This document shows, piece after piece, positions 1 to 9,053 of a stretch of 64,000 nt of DNA. Where the stretch lies: NCBI GenBank assembly GCA_024276995.1, contig JAJRWB010000046.1, forward strand, positions 24,552 through 88,551. Direction: 5' to 3'. Source of the stretch: Candidatus Eiseniibacteriota bacterium (GTDB lineage Bacteria > Orphanbacterota > Orphanbacteria > Orphanbacterales > Orphanbacteraceae). A model generated the notes under the pieces. It saw only the letters and a list, made by a program, of their open reading frames with translations, was not told the origin of the DNA and ran no database searches. Position numbers and translations under genes: made by a program. How positions within the stretch are numbered: position 1 is the stretch's first letter; the number at the start of each line of letters is the position of its first letter.

Positions 1-80
1 TTGTGGAGCAGGAAGTGGTGGTTCCCGAAGAGGGCACCGTGAAGGCCGACTTCCAGTTCGGAAAGAGAAAGAAACGCTGA
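1..80 (+). CDS. C-terminal fragment of an unknown protein
   Basis: An open frame enters from the left edge and stops at TGA 78-80. Only about 25 residues are visible, ending in a basic tail (GKRKKR) after an alternating hydrophobic/charged stretch that could be the last strands of a beta-sandwich. No family can be assigned. It lies on the same strand as the respiratory operon, 64 bases upstream. I found no good promoter in the gap, so the operon may be read through from here. Confidence 0.5.
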   Translation, partial: VEQEVVVPEEGTVKADFQFGKRKKR

Positions 81-144
81 TGCCGGCTTCGAGACCGGCC
101 GACATCGAAATTTGAATTCGAAAACGTTATGAACAGGCGGTAGC

Positions 145-657
145 ATGTTCGCGTTTCGCCCCGGCGTATTCCTGATTGCATTGGTCCCCGCCGTTCTGTG
201 GCCGGGCTGTTCGCGGAAAGCCGACCAGCCGGTGGCGTTCAACCACAAGCTGCACATCTATAACGGTGTCGCGTGCACCGTGTGCCACGTGGGCGCCGAA
301 ACCGGCCTCAGGGCCGGCCTGCCCGGTGTGGAAACGTGCAGGAGATGCCACGAAGATCTTCTCTACGAATCGGACGAGGAGGCCAAGATCCGCCTCGCCG
401 TCGAATTGGATCGCGATCTCGACTGGATTCCTCTCACGAGACTCGCTCCGTTCGTTCTCTTCTCTCACAATCGTCATGTGACGCTCGGCAAGTTCAACTG
501 CGTGACGTGTCACGGCGATGTGGCCTCGTGGTCGGTGCCTCCGCGCGTTCCGGAGAGGAACTTCCACGGCAGGCCGGGCATGGCCGACTGTATCGGTTGT
601 CATCAGGAGAGCCACAGCCGCTACGCGGGCAGCGACTGTCTTTTTTGTCATCATTAA
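145..657 (+). CDS. Pentahaem cytochrome c (ActA/QrcA-like)
   Basis: Periplasmic electron-transfer subunit, 170 residues. Five CXXCH haem-attachment motifs are visible at residues 44-48, 65-69, 119-123, 149-153 and 165-169. Extra histidines in F-x-H-x-x-H contexts (around 32-37 and 106-111) can serve as distal ligands, as in the class III/cytochrome c7 fold. A hydrophobic N-terminus ends in WPGC (Cys22), so it may be a lipoprotein, though the lipobox is not ideal. Five haems match ActA of alternative complex III; QrcA of Desulfovibrio has six. It is the first gene of a block followed 10 bases later by the molybdopterin-family subunit. In known complexes this subunit passes electrons to soluble cytochromes. 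Confidence 0.82.
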   Translation: MFAFRPGVFLIALVPAVLWPGCSRKADQPVAFNHKLHIYNGVACTVCHVGAETGLRAGLPGVETCRRCHEDLLYESDEEAKIRLAVELDRDLDWIPLTRLAPFVLFSHNRHVTLGKFNCVTCHGDVASWSVPPRVPERNFHGRPGMADCIGCHQESHSRYAGSDCLFCHH

Positions 658-667
658 GGGGGATCGG

Positions 668-3016
668 ATGACCCTGACGCGCCGGAAGTTTCTAGCCTGC
701 CTCTCCGCGGCGGGGATGGGAACTCTCGCGACCGGCTGGATCGGCGGCCGGCTCCAGGCGATGGTGGACGAGAAGATCTTCCCTATGCCTTCCGGTGTCG
801 GGTTGGAGAGGTGGCTCGGCACATCGTGCGGTCTTTGCGCGGCGGGCTGCGGGCAGAGAATCCGCTTCGTCGACGGCCTGCCCGTGGGCATTGCCGGAAA
901 CCCCCTCGATCCGGCGAGCGGGGGCGGGCTGTGTCCCGCCGGCTTCTCCGGCCTGTGGGACGCGCTCTCGGAAGACCGGATCCGCTCTCCCCTGGCGCGC
1001 CGCGGCGAGAGGGGGAGCGGCCGGTGGGAGGCGATCGGCTGGGACCGGGCGCTCGACACGCTCTCGGCGAGACTCGCCGCCTTGCGGGCCTCGCGGACTC
1101 CGGAACGGTTCGTCGTTCTCGAGGGGGGGAGCGATCCGATTCGAAGCCGTTGGATCGAACATCTTCTCGCTTCCTTCGGTTCCCCCAACCACTGCATGAC
1201 GGAAAACCCGATGGGACTGTGGGACGCTGCGGTCGGTCGAGTTCTCGGAACGGGCGGTCTCTCCCTCGCTCCCGATCTCGACCGCGCGGGCGCGATCCTT
1301 TCTTTTGGATATGAACTTTTCGAAACGGACGCCAACCCGGTCTGGCAGAGCGCCGTGTGGGGAAGATTGAGGGATCCCGAAAAGGAGAGCGCCCCGCCGT
1401 TCGTCTATGCCGGTCCGCGCCTTTCCCCGACGGGATACAAGGCGGATCTCTTCCTGGCGTGTCGTCCCGGCACCGAAGGGGCGGTCGCCCTCGGCCTGGC
1501 ATACGCGCTTTTCCAGGAAAGCCTCGTGGACGACGGGAATCTCGGGTCGTTTACCTCCGAAGATATTTCGGGCCTTCGTCTCTGGTTGAGAAAGAAGTTT
1601 CATCCCGAGGCGGTGGAACGGATCACCGGTGTTGCGCCGAAACTCCTCTTCCGTGTTGCACGGTCGATGAGCCGGAACCGGGGAATCGCCCTCGTCGGCT
1701 CATCTCCCCTCGCCGGGCCGAACGGTTACGGAACCGCTCTCGCCGTGGCGACACTCAACGTGCTTCTCGGCGCCTTCGGGCGGGAGGGAGGGTGGGTCGC
1801 CCCGCCCCGCCTTCCGGTGGAAATGCCGTCCCGTCCGCTACCAGACGAGATCGCCCGCGCGGGCCTCGACAGGGGAAGACTCGACCGCGCCGGGAGCGGC
1901 GGCATCGACGTGAAGCAAGCACCCGGCCGCTTCTGGGAGCAACTCGCGTCGGGAGGTCCCTACGCGGTCGATACGATGCTGATCACCGGAACGAATCTTC
2001 TCCGGGAGCTTCCCGATCCGGGGCGGATCGCGAAAGTCCTGAGCAGCATTCCCTTCGTGGCGGTCACGGCGAGCCGGATGAACGAAACGGCGGAGCAGGC
2101 CGACCTCATCCTGCCGGAGGCGACGTACCTCGAATCGTGGGGGTTGGTGATCTCCCGCAGCGCCCTTCCCTTCTCCCGGGTCGGCCTTCGCCAGCCCGCC
2201 TTCGGGCCGCTATACGACTCGATGCAATTCGAGGATATCTGGTTCGAACTCGCCCGGCGATCGGGTGCTTTCGAGCCGGGCGACATCCCGCGGAACATGG
2301 AATCGTGGGTGCGTGCCGCCGCCGCCGACCTCGCGGGAGCGGAACGGGGAATCGTGCCGAACAGCGTCGGCGACGGCGATCTGGCGGCGTACCTCGAGGC
2401 GGGCGGTTGGAAGGCGACCGATCCCGCGGAATCGTCCGGATCTTTCTGGAAACGGCTTCGCCGTTCCGCGGTTTGGACCGCCATGCCGGCGGGGCGTCCT
2501 TCTCCTGGAGAGCTGTTCCGCGCCGGGCGCGCCTCCCTGACCGGCGGCGACGGGAAGAAGGAGATGGAAAAACTTGCGGGAGAAGAGGTCGCCGAGAAGG
2601 GAGAGAACGGCGACGAGGTCGCCCTCCTCTTGACCGACGCGACCACCCTGTGGGGGGGAAGAACTTCTGGGACTCCGCTCATGCTCGAGATGGCGGCATT
2701 CCACCAGAGCAAAGGGTGGGAGACGGTGTGCGAGATCAACCCGGCCACCGCGGAATCTCTTGGTGTCGCCGACGGGGACGGCGGCGTTCTCTCGAATCGG
2801 AAGGGAACGATTCACGTGCGAATCGTAACCACTCAGAAAGTGCCCCCCGGCGTTGCCGCGGTGCTCAGGGGGCTCTCCGGGACGTGGCCGAAGGGACTCG
2901 CCGCGGGCCGCAGGGGAAACCCGCTGGAACTGTTCGGGTCCCGCGAGAACATGATGACGGGAAGCTGGATTCTCACGGCGCGCGCCCGCTTGACGCGCGA
3001 TGACGGAACCGCATAG
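668..3016 (+). CDS. Molybdopterin-oxidoreductase-family Fe-S subunit (QrcB/ActB1-like)
   Basis: 782 residues. The open frame extends upstream to 518, but ATG 668 is preceded by AAGGGGG and starts a twin-arginine-type leader (TRRKFL at residues 4-9, then a hydrophobic stretch), so it is probably exported folded by Tat. Cys54, Cys57, Cys61 and Cys89 form the C-x2-C-x3-C-x27-C [4Fe-4S] site of the DMSO-reductase family. Molybdopterin-type domains and a C-terminal dinucleotide-binding-like domain follow. In Qrc and ACIII this subunit carries no molybdenum and serves as a structural or electron-transfer partner. The neighbours (multihaem cytochrome, ferredoxin, NrfD) point to that use here. A catalytic oxidoreductase of unknown substrate cannot be excluded. 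Confidence 0.8.
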   Translation: MTLTRRKFLACLSAAGMGTLATGWIGGRLQAMVDEKIFPMPSGVGLERWLGTSCGLCAAGCGQRIRFVDGLPVGIAGNPLDPASGGGLCPAGFSGLWDALSEDRIRSPLARRGERGSGRWEAIGWDRALDTLSARLAALRASRTPERFVVLEGGSDPIRSRWIEHLLASFGSPNHCMTENPMGLWDAAVGRVLGTGGLSLAPDLDRAGAILSFGYELFETDANPVWQSAVWGRLRDPEKESAPPFVYAGPRLSPTGYKADLFLACRPGTEGAVALGLAYALFQESLVDDGNLGSFTSEDISGLRLWLRKKFHPEAVERITGVAPKLLFRVARSMSRNRGIALVGSSPLAGPNGYGTALAVATLNVLLGAFGREGGWVAPPRLPVEMPSRPLPDEIARAGLDRGRLDRAGSGGIDVKQAPGRFWEQLASGGPYAVDTMLITGTNLLRELPDPGRIAKVLSSIPFVAVTASRMNETAEQADLILPEATYLESWGLVISRSALPFSRVGLRQPAFGPLYDSMQFEDIWFELARRSGAFEPGDIPRNMESWVRAAAADLAGAERGIVPNSVGDGDLAAYLEAGGWKATDPAESSGSFWKRLRRSAVWTAMPAGRPSPGELFRAGRASLTGGDGKKEMEKLAGEEVAEKGENGDEVALLLTDATTLWGGRTSGTPLMLEMAAFHQSKGWETVCEINPATAESLGVADGDGGVLSNRKGTIHVRIVTTQKVPPGVAAVLRGLSGTWPKGLAAGRRGNPLELFGSRENMMTGSWILTARARLTRDDGTA

Positions 3017-3024
3017 GAGCGCCC

Positions 3025-3717
3025 ATGCCGATCTGGGGAATGGTGATCGACCTCGACAGGTGCACCGGATGTGGCGGCTGCATGGCCGCCTGCAAGGTGG
3101 AGAACAACGTGCAGGTGGTGCCCCCCGGAGAGGCTCTCAAGGGCCGCGGCATGCACTGGCTCACCATCCTCTCGCGCACCGAGGGGGAGTACCCCGACGT
3201 GGAGGCGGTGCTCCAACCCGACCTTTGCATGATGTGCGACGACGCCCCCTGCACGAAAGTCTGTCCGGTCCACGCCACGTACAGGGGGGCGTACGGCCTC
3301 GTGGCGCAGATCTATCCGCGCTGCATCGGATGCCGGTACTGCATGGCCGCCTGCCCCTACACGGTGAAGTTCTTCAACTGGACGGCGGGAGAGGAAGGCG
3401 TGAATCTCTCCTCATCGCTCAACCCGGACGTGTCGGTCCGCCCGAAGGGCGTGGTTGAGAAGTGTACATTCTGCTACCACAGGCTGCAGAAGGCGAAGGA
3501 GAGAGTCCGCGCCGAACAAAGGGAGATCGCCGGCGGGGACTACGTTCCCGCGTGCGTGGAAATGTGCCCCGCGAAGGCGATGACTTTCGGAGACTTGGAC
3601 GACGGCGAATCCCCCGTGAGCCGACTTGCTGCGAGCCGGCGCGCCTCGCAGCTGCTCGAGCACCTGGGCACCGAACCGAAGGTCTACTACCTGAGCAAGC
3701 GGGATCGAAATGTTTAA
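3025..3717 (+). CDS. Four-cluster ferredoxin subunit (QrcC/ActB2/NrfC-like)
   Basis: 230 residues with sixteen cysteines arranged as in the DmsB/NrfC/PsrB family: 13/16/19/23, 68/71/76/80, 100/103/106/110 and 147/150/177/181. These bind four iron-sulfur clusters that wire the molybdopterin-family subunit to the membrane. It has no signal peptide of its own, as is usual for a subunit carried out by a Tat partner. ATG 3025 follows AGGAG by five bases, and the gene overlaps the NrfD gene by eight bases, indicating translational coupling. Confidence 0.88.
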   Translation: MPIWGMVIDLDRCTGCGGCMAACKVENNVQVVPPGEALKGRGMHWLTILSRTEGEYPDVEAVLQPDLCMMCDDAPCTKVCPVHATYRGAYGLVAQIYPRCIGCRYCMAACPYTVKFFNWTAGEEGVNLSSSLNPDVSVRPKGVVEKCTFCYHRLQKAKERVRAEQREIAGGDYVPACVEMCPAKAMTFGDLDDGESPVSRLAASRRASQLLEHLGTEPKVYYLSKRDRNV

Positions 3718-5050
3718 GCCCGATCCATTCAAAGACGATACGCTCTTCGAGCCGATCGAAAAGACCGGGAGGGCGTTCTGGCTGATTTTCGGCGTCTCGT
3801 TCGCCGTGTTCGTCGTCGGTCTCGGTTACTACGTGCAGCAGCTCAGAAACGGCCTGGGCGTGACCGGCATGATGCAACCGGTGACGTGGGGCTTCTATAT
3901 CATCAACTTCGTCTTCTTCATCGGCATCAGCCATGCCGGCACGCTGATCTCGGCGATTCTCCGCCTCACCCAGGCGGAGTGGCGGCGGCCGATCACCCGC
4001 ATGGCCGAGGTGATCACCGCCATCGTCCTCGCCATCGGCGGGCTCCACCCGATCATCGATCTCGGACGGCCCGATCGCGTGCTGAACGTATTCCGCGCGG
4101 GCAGGCTCCAGTCTCCCCTCTTGTGGGACGTCACGTGCATCACAGCCTACTTCGCCGCGAGCACGGTCTATCTCTTCCTCCCGCTCATTCCCGACATCGC
4201 GCTCCTGAGGGATCGGAAGAAGAAGTTCCATTGGCTCTACTCGTTCCTGTCGTGGGGCTGGAAGGGAACGCCCGCCCAGTGGAAGGTGCTGAACCGGGCG
4301 ATCAACATCATGATGATCGCCGTGATTCCGATCGCCGTTTCCGTTCACACCGTGATCTCCTACATCTTCGCCATGACGCTGCAGCCGGGGTGGCACAGTA
4401 CTATATTCGGCCCGTATTTCGTGGTGGGGGCGATCTTCTCCGGTATCGCGGCGCTCTTCATCGTGATGATCGCCTTTCGAAAGGCGTTCCACCTGGAAGG
4501 ATACCTGAAGGAGATCCACTTCCAGCAACTCTCGAAGCTCCTCCTCGCCATGTCGGTGCTTTGGTTCTACTTCACCTTCTGCGAGTACCTCACCGGGACG
4601 TACGGCGGGGAACCGCGGGAGATGACCACCATCATGTACAAATTCAGCGGCCCGTACGCGCCGTTCTTCTGGACCATGGTGATCTTCAACTTCGTGATCC
4701 CCATGGTCTTCCTTTCGAACCGGAAACTGCGGAAGGTTCCGGGAATCCTGATCGCCTCGATCGCGGTGGTGATCGGCATGTGGCTCGAACGGCTCATCAT
4801 CGTGGTGCCCACCCTCGAGAACCCCGCCCTTCCGGTGATGCGCTCGATCTACATCCCCTCGATGACGGAGATCGCCCTTCTCGCCGCGGCGGTGGCGGTG
4901 TTCGTCATGGGATTCCTCGGGTTTTCGAAACTCTTTCCGCTCATTTCGGTATGGGAGTGCCAGGAGGGGCGCGCATTGTCGGTGAGCGAGACGTCGGAGA
5001 GGATCGAAACGTATCTTCCCGACGCGGAGGCGCAACATGTCCGCGACTGA
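3710..5050 (+). CDS. NrfD/PsrC-family quinol-interacting membrane subunit (QrcD/ActC-like)
   Basis: 446 residues, almost entirely hydrophobic, with eight to ten predicted membrane helices. It carries sequence features of ActC/QrcD proteins: a conserved glycine- and proline-rich GGLHPIIDLGRPDR segment around 104-117, SPLLWDV, and GMWLERLIIVVP near the C-terminal third. In this family the protein binds menaquinol at the periplasmic side and passes its electrons to the Fe-S subunit. ActC and QrcD have been linked to energy conservation. It overlaps the ferredoxin gene by eight bases and the next gene by fourteen. Confidence 0.88.
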   Translation: MFKPDPFKDDTLFEPIEKTGRAFWLIFGVSFAVFVVGLGYYVQQLRNGLGVTGMMQPVTWGFYIINFVFFIGISHAGTLISAILRLTQAEWRRPITRMAEVITAIVLAIGGLHPIIDLGRPDRVLNVFRAGRLQSPLLWDVTCITAYFAASTVYLFLPLIPDIALLRDRKKKFHWLYSFLSWGWKGTPAQWKVLNRAINIMMIAVIPIAVSVHTVISYIFAMTLQPGWHSTIFGPYFVVGAIFSGIAALFIVMIAFRKAFHLEGYLKEIHFQQLSKLLLAMSVLWFYFTFCEYLTGTYGGEPREMTTIMYKFSGPYAPFFWTMVIFNFVIPMVFLSNRKLRKVPGILIASIAVVIGMWLERLIIVVPTLENPALPVMRSIYIPSMTEIALLAAAVAVFVMGFLGFSKLFPLISVWECQEGRALSVSETSERIETYLPDAEAQHVRD

Positions 5051-5339
5051 CCGGCACTCCGACGCCTATCTCAAGCTGATCTTCCTTGCGCAGATCGCGT
5101 CGATCACCATGATGTGGATGTTTCTCGTCAGCGTCGTCCTGTGGATCCTGCACCTCGTGAACGTGGCGAGAGAGCTTCACGACGCGCTTACGGCATCGAT
5201 CGGGCTCAGCCTGATCGTCCTGCCGGCCTACTCCCTGGTGGCGGCCATACTGACGTTCGTCTTCTTCGGCCTGCGAAGAGGGGCGCGCAGCGAGAACGAC
5301 GAGCCGGGCGAGAGCGAGGGGGAGCGCCATGATTCGTAA
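5037..5339 (+). CDS. Small two-helix membrane protein of the respiratory operon
   Basis: 100 residues with two hydrophobic segments (about 12-40 and 57-82) and a highly charged C-terminus. GGAGG lies six bases before ATG 5037. It starts inside the NrfD gene and overlaps the next cytochrome gene, so it belongs to the same transcript and probably the same complex. The family is not recognised. Its position resembles that of the small membrane subunits (ActD/ActE/ActF region) in alternative complex III clusters, but it has no haem or metal motif. Confidence 0.65.
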   Translation: MSATDRHSDAYLKLIFLAQIASITMMWMFLVSVVLWILHLVNVARELHDALTASIGLSLIVLPAYSLVAAILTFVFFGLRRGARSENDEPGESEGERHDS

Positions 5340-6498
5340 TCGGCGCGCATCGTCGATCGCCCTGTTCGGACTCGTTCTCTTTGCCTTGTGGGGGGCGCCC
5401 GTCGCCGCGCAGCACGTCTCCGGCGAGGATTCGACACTCGATAGGGTCTGGCGCGGCCGGGAGCTGGTGTCGAAGAAGGGTTGCCTCGAATGCCACGGGT
5501 GGCTCGGCGGGGGCGACAAGGTGGCGCCCGACCTGGTCGCCCTCGGCCGGGGCCGGCGGCTCGAACAGGTGTTCGCCGCCCTCTGGAATCACGTGCCCCA
5601 GATGGCGGCCCACCTCCGCGAGGGGAAACGCCTTCCGTCACTCACGCCGGACGACCTGAGCGATCTGTTCTCCTTTTTTCTGGCCATGGATTATGTCGGC
5701 GAGGCGGGGGACGCGTCCCGGGGCGAGGAGCTGCTCGCCGATCGCGGTTGTCTTCATTGTCACGAAAAGGGCATCGATCCGGGCGGCATCGGTCCCCCTC
5801 TCGTCGATATCGCCTCCACCGGTTCTCCGGTCGCCCTCCTCGTGCGGCTCTTCAAGGCGTATCCGGTGATGTCTTCCGAACTCCGTTCCATGGGAATGAC
5901 GTGGCCGCAATGGAGCGGCCGCGACATGGCCGACCTGACCGCCGCGCTCAGCGGTTTTCTCCCGGCGGGCCGAGCCCCCCACCTGCTCGAACCGGGCCGT
6001 CCGGACGACGGGAGACGGCAGTTCGATCGTCTCGGATGCGTGTCGTGCCACGGCGATGCCGGCGGGAAGAAACCGTGGGCCACCCGGAGCGCGGCGGAAA
6101 ACGCAGCGGCCCTTCTGAATCATCTTCCTAAAGTCCGCGAAGGCGCCGCCGCGAAGGGGATCGACCGTGTGGGGGAGACCGATATGGTCGACCTGCTCGC
6201 GTTTCTCACGTGGGACGGCGCCACGCTCGAGGGAGGGGACGCGACCCGCGGATGGGAGATCTTCAGCGGGAGGCGCTGCGTGTCGTGTCACCGGCCTGCG
6301 GAAGCGGGGGGGATTTCGAAACCGTACGCCGAGTTGGCGCGGTTCGCGAATCCGTACGACGCCGCCGCGGCGATGATCTCCCACGGTGAGAACATGATCC
6401 TCGCCACCCGGCTCCGGGATGTCGCCTGGCCGCGCCTTACCGAACAGGAAGCTCTCGATCTTCTCGCTTTCCTCGCACCGAAGGAGGGGAAACGATGA
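5329..6498 (+). CDS. Secreted tetrahaem cytochrome c (four class-I-like domains)
   Basis: 389 residues with a clear Sec signal peptide (cleavage near VAAQ, about residue 27). CXXCH motifs lie at residues 52-56, 140-144, 236-240 and 316-320. Their spacing of 80 to 96 residues, and a repeated G-x-C-x-x-C-H followed by a downstream Met/hydrophobic helix, look like four tandem class I monohaem domains rather than a compact multihaem fold. GGGGAG precedes ATG 5329. It probably accepts electrons from the quinol-oxidising core. I cannot assign it to a named subunit of Qrc or ACIII. Confidence 0.75.
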   Translation: MIRNRRASSIALFGLVLFALWGAPVAAQHVSGEDSTLDRVWRGRELVSKKGCLECHGWLGGGDKVAPDLVALGRGRRLEQVFAALWNHVPQMAAHLREGKRLPSLTPDDLSDLFSFFLAMDYVGEAGDASRGEELLADRGCLHCHEKGIDPGGIGPPLVDIASTGSPVALLVRLFKAYPVMSSELRSMGMTWPQWSGRDMADLTAALSGFLPAGRAPHLLEPGRPDDGRRQFDRLGCVSCHGDAGGKKPWATRSAAENAAALLNHLPKVREGAAAKGIDRVGETDMVDLLAFLTWDGATLEGGDATRGWEIFSGRRCVSCHRPAEAGGISKPYAELARFANPYDAAAAMISHGENMILATRLRDVAWPRLTEQEALDLLAFLAPKEGKR

Positions 6499-8450
6499 AT
6501 CGCGGCGCCGGGCGAATCACTGTCGGTGTGACCGGAGCGCTGCTTGCGGGTGGGGCGATGCTCTTTCCCGGCGTCGCCGCCCACGCCGCCGACGGGGCGG
6601 CGGAGAAAGCGAACGGTGGCCCTTTCGCCGTTCCGGAAATGGTGGTGAACGACACGCTCGGCATAAGGGACCGGTGCACATCGTGCCACACCGGGATCAG
6701 GGATCCCGGCATGGCCGGCCGGGGGCAGCCTGCTGCCGCCCATCCCGGCGGATTCCTGGTCGATCACAGGGTGGAGCGCTTCGGTTGCACCCCCTGTCAC
6801 GGCGGAGACGGTACCGCCACAAGCGCCGATCGCGCCCACGGTGCGGTGGGCGGTGGAAAACCGATGGCCGTCGGGCGCCGTGTCGAGATGGCGTGCGCCC
6901 GCTGCCACGCGGATGCGCTCCACCTCGATGGAGCGCCCTTTCTCAGCCTGGGCCGGCGATCGATCGACCGGTACGGCTGTGTCGGATGTCACCGGATCGG
7001 CGGATTCGCCTGGCGGGAAGGCAAGGCGCCCGACCTGAACGGCTTCGCCTCTCGATCGAACGCCGAGTGGGTGTACACATGGCTCGGCGATCCGAAAGTG
7101 TACGCCGAAAACGCGAGGATGCCGCGCTACGAAATCGATGACAAGGCACGCGACGCCCTCACGGGATACCTCATGACATTCACCGAAGAGTCGCCCTTCG
7201 ATACCACCGCCTTTCCGGCGGAGGGGGACTTTGATAACGGGAAGCGTCTCTTCCGCCTTTCGTTCTGCATATCGTGCCATACGGTCGACGGGAAGGGCGC
7301 CGACGAGGCGATCGACCTCGGGCGGGTGGGAAACAAGTGGAATCGCGCCTCCCTTCTGCGGATGATCTCCGACACCCGTTCCCTGGCGCCCGATTCGCCG
7401 ATGCCCCAGTACACCTTCACGAACGCACAGGTCGCCGACCTGGCGGCCTACATGATGGATGAACTGTACGACCCGTATTTCGCCGATCCGGAAGAGGATT
7501 CCACGCTGGCGAATCTCGGGAACTCGTGGCCCTCGGAGGAGGAGAGAGTCGACGCCGGCAGGAGATTGTTTAAGGAATTGCGTTGCGCCAACTGTCACTC
7601 CTTCCCGGGAGGCGAGGAGTGGATCCGCGTCGGCCCCGATCTGAGGGAGATGACCGGTGATCTGCTCGTGAGCCTCGGCCGGAACGAGGGGATCGATTTT
7701 CCCTGGAGTCTCGAGGAGTACGTCTGGAGGAAGGTGAACGATCCCCGGGGGATGGAACCGGCGGAGTACCGTTACAAGATGCCCTCGTACGATCTGGATG
7801 AGAGGACCGCTCTGGGTATCTCCATGGCGGTACTCGCCCAGATGATCGACGATGAACCGACCGCGGCGTTTCTCGTCCACGATCGCGAAATGGATCCCCT
7901 CGAACTGGAAGGGGAATTCGGAGAACTGGTGTCGCGCTATCGGTGCACGTCGTGCCACTCCTTTTCGGGGGTGGGGCACAACACGACGTACGATTTGGGC
8001 ATGGAAGGGAGCCGCGTTCAGCGGAAGTGGCTAAGGGATTACCTCCAGATGCCGTACACGATACGGCCGATCCTCACCATTCGAATGCCGTTCTTCAACA
8101 TCACCGACGAGCAGGCGGAAGTGCTCGCAGACGGGATCATGAGAACCCGAAGAGACGTGCTCGTCGAGGGGGAAGGCGACTTCCGGCAGAGTCCGGCGCG
8201 CATCGCCGCCGGGAAGCGGCTCTTCGACGAGAGCGGCTGTCTCGCGTGCCACCAGATGGGGTCGAAGGGGGGATACGTGGGGCCGAGTTTCACGGCGGGA
8301 AGCCCGGTGGGCAGAAAACTCACCCCCGGGTGGATCGTGCGCTGGCTCGATGATCCGGCCGCGATCAAGCCGGAAGTGCCGGAGCCGCGCTACGGGTTCA
8401 CGCTGGAGCAGAGAAGGAGCATCGCCTCGTACCTGATGTCGATCCGGTAA
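6495..8450 (+). CDS. Secreted octahaem cytochrome c
   Basis: 651 residues; signal peptide ending around residue 31 (AHA). Eight CXXCH motifs are visible at 61-65, 98-102, 134-138, 162-166, 258-262, 364-368, 484-488 and 582-586. The first four are packed in an N-terminal region of about 110 residues that also has the H-x-x-E-R-F-G-C-T-P-C-H pattern of multihaem cytochromes. The last four are about 100 residues apart, like beads of monohaem domains. Its ATGA start overlaps the stop of the tetrahaem gene, and AAGGAGG precedes it. The two-part architecture suggests a long periplasmic wire. No catalytic family (nitrite reductase, tetrathionate reductase) is recognised. Confidence 0.78.
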   Translation: MNRGAGRITVGVTGALLAGGAMLFPGVAAHAADGAAEKANGGPFAVPEMVVNDTLGIRDRCTSCHTGIRDPGMAGRGQPAAAHPGGFLVDHRVERFGCTPCHGGDGTATSADRAHGAVGGGKPMAVGRRVEMACARCHADALHLDGAPFLSLGRRSIDRYGCVGCHRIGGFAWREGKAPDLNGFASRSNAEWVYTWLGDPKVYAENARMPRYEIDDKARDALTGYLMTFTEESPFDTTAFPAEGDFDNGKRLFRLSFCISCHTVDGKGADEAIDLGRVGNKWNRASLLRMISDTRSLAPDSPMPQYTFTNAQVADLAAYMMDELYDPYFADPEEDSTLANLGNSWPSEEERVDAGRRLFKELRCANCHSFPGGEEWIRVGPDLREMTGDLLVSLGRNEGIDFPWSLEEYVWRKVNDPRGMEPAEYRYKMPSYDLDERTALGISMAVLAQMIDDEPTAAFLVHDREMDPLELEGEFGELVSRYRCTSCHSFSGVGHNTTYDLGMEGSRVQRKWLRDYLQMPYTIRPILTIRMPFFNITDEQAEVLADGIMRTRRDVLVEGEGDFRQSPARIAAGKRLFDESGCLACHQMGSKGGYVGPSFTAGSPVGRKLTPGWIVRWLDDPAAIKPEVPEPRYGFTLEQRRSIASYLMSIR

Positions 8451-8491
8451 CGAGGTTTTATTGCGGAGTGAATCTCCGGGAGAGCCGCACG

Positions 8492-8956
8492 ATGAAGGGA
8501 AAGATCACGGGCATGCTGATCGCGGCGGGAGTGATCCTCGCCGCCGGGGCGGCCGCCGATTCCAACGGGGCCGCCGATTCCTCCGCCGCGGGGGAACTCC
8601 CTCCCTTCGCGTCGCTCGCCGGCCGGCCTTCGGGAGGTTCAAGCGACCCGGCGCTCGATTCGGGGGCGAGGGTGTACGGCATCTACTGCGCCCGCTGCCA
8701 CGGAAACGAGGGAGGAGGTGACGGCTTCAACGCCTATAATCTCTCGTCGAACTTCGGCGTCTCTCCCGTCGCGTTCTCCGATTCCCTCACGTGGCGCGAC
8801 CTCGATGTGGAGGGTGCGCGGGCGGCGATCAAGCGGGGGGGGACGGCGGTCGGGAAATCGCGTTACATGCCGCCGTGGGAATACACCCTCTCTCCTCTCG
8901 AAGTGGAGGATGTCCTTCTCTACATCCGGTCGATGCCTTCCCTCTTCCCCGAGTAG
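8492..8956 (+). CDS. Secreted monohaem cytochrome c
   Basis: 154 residues. ATG 8492 was chosen over the in-frame GTG 8468 because it opens directly on a signal peptide (MKGKITGM, then an Ala/Gly-rich core). One CXXCH at residues 66-70 (YCARCHGNEG) is followed by the helices of a small class I cytochrome, ending in MPPWEYTLSPLEVEDVLLYI, the usual Met-ligand and C-terminal helix region. It is the last gene of the respiratory operon and likely the mobile electron carrier or terminal subunit. A GC-rich hairpin follows it. Confidence 0.8.
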   Translation: MKGKITGMLIAAGVILAAGAAADSNGAADSSAAGELPPFASLAGRPSGGSSDPALDSGARVYGIYCARCHGNEGGGDGFNAYNLSSNFGVSPVAFSDSLTWRDLDVEGARAAIKRGGTAVGKSRYMPPWEYTLSPLEVEDVLLYIRSMPSLFPE

Positions 8957-8994
8957 GAGCGACCGCTCTCCGGAAAAAGGGGAGGGTGTCGGAA

Positions 8995-9022
8995 AGCCCC
9001 GGCGGGAGTTCCCGCCGGGGCT
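8995..9022. terminator. Bidirectional terminator hairpin between convergent genes
   Basis: A perfect 12-bp stem (8995-9006 with 9011-9022) closed by the tetraloop AGTT. It lies between the end of the cytochrome operon (8956, +) and the end of the haem-tagged barrel gene (9054, -). T-rich flanks are short on both sides, so its strength is uncertain. Confidence 0.7.
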
Positions 9023-9053
9023 GTTCGATTCGATCGACGATCGGCTCGCGATC

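Noticed and set aside
1357..3003. Overlapping plus-strand frame inside the molybdopterin-family gene
   Set aside because: Arg/Pro/Gly-rich shadow frame without domains; the overlapping frame has a full conserved protein.
668..3016. Formate dehydrogenase or another named molybdenum enzyme
   Set aside because: Neighbours are those of Qrc/ACIII, where this subunit is not known to bind molybdenum, and no SeCys or clear metal-ligand residue was identified.
3419..5038. Long antisense frame of 539 codons opposite the NrfD gene
   Set aside because: Composition is dominated by His, Arg, Asp and Glu with no domain. It is the mirror of a GC-rich membrane-protein gene whose sense frame is clearly conserved.
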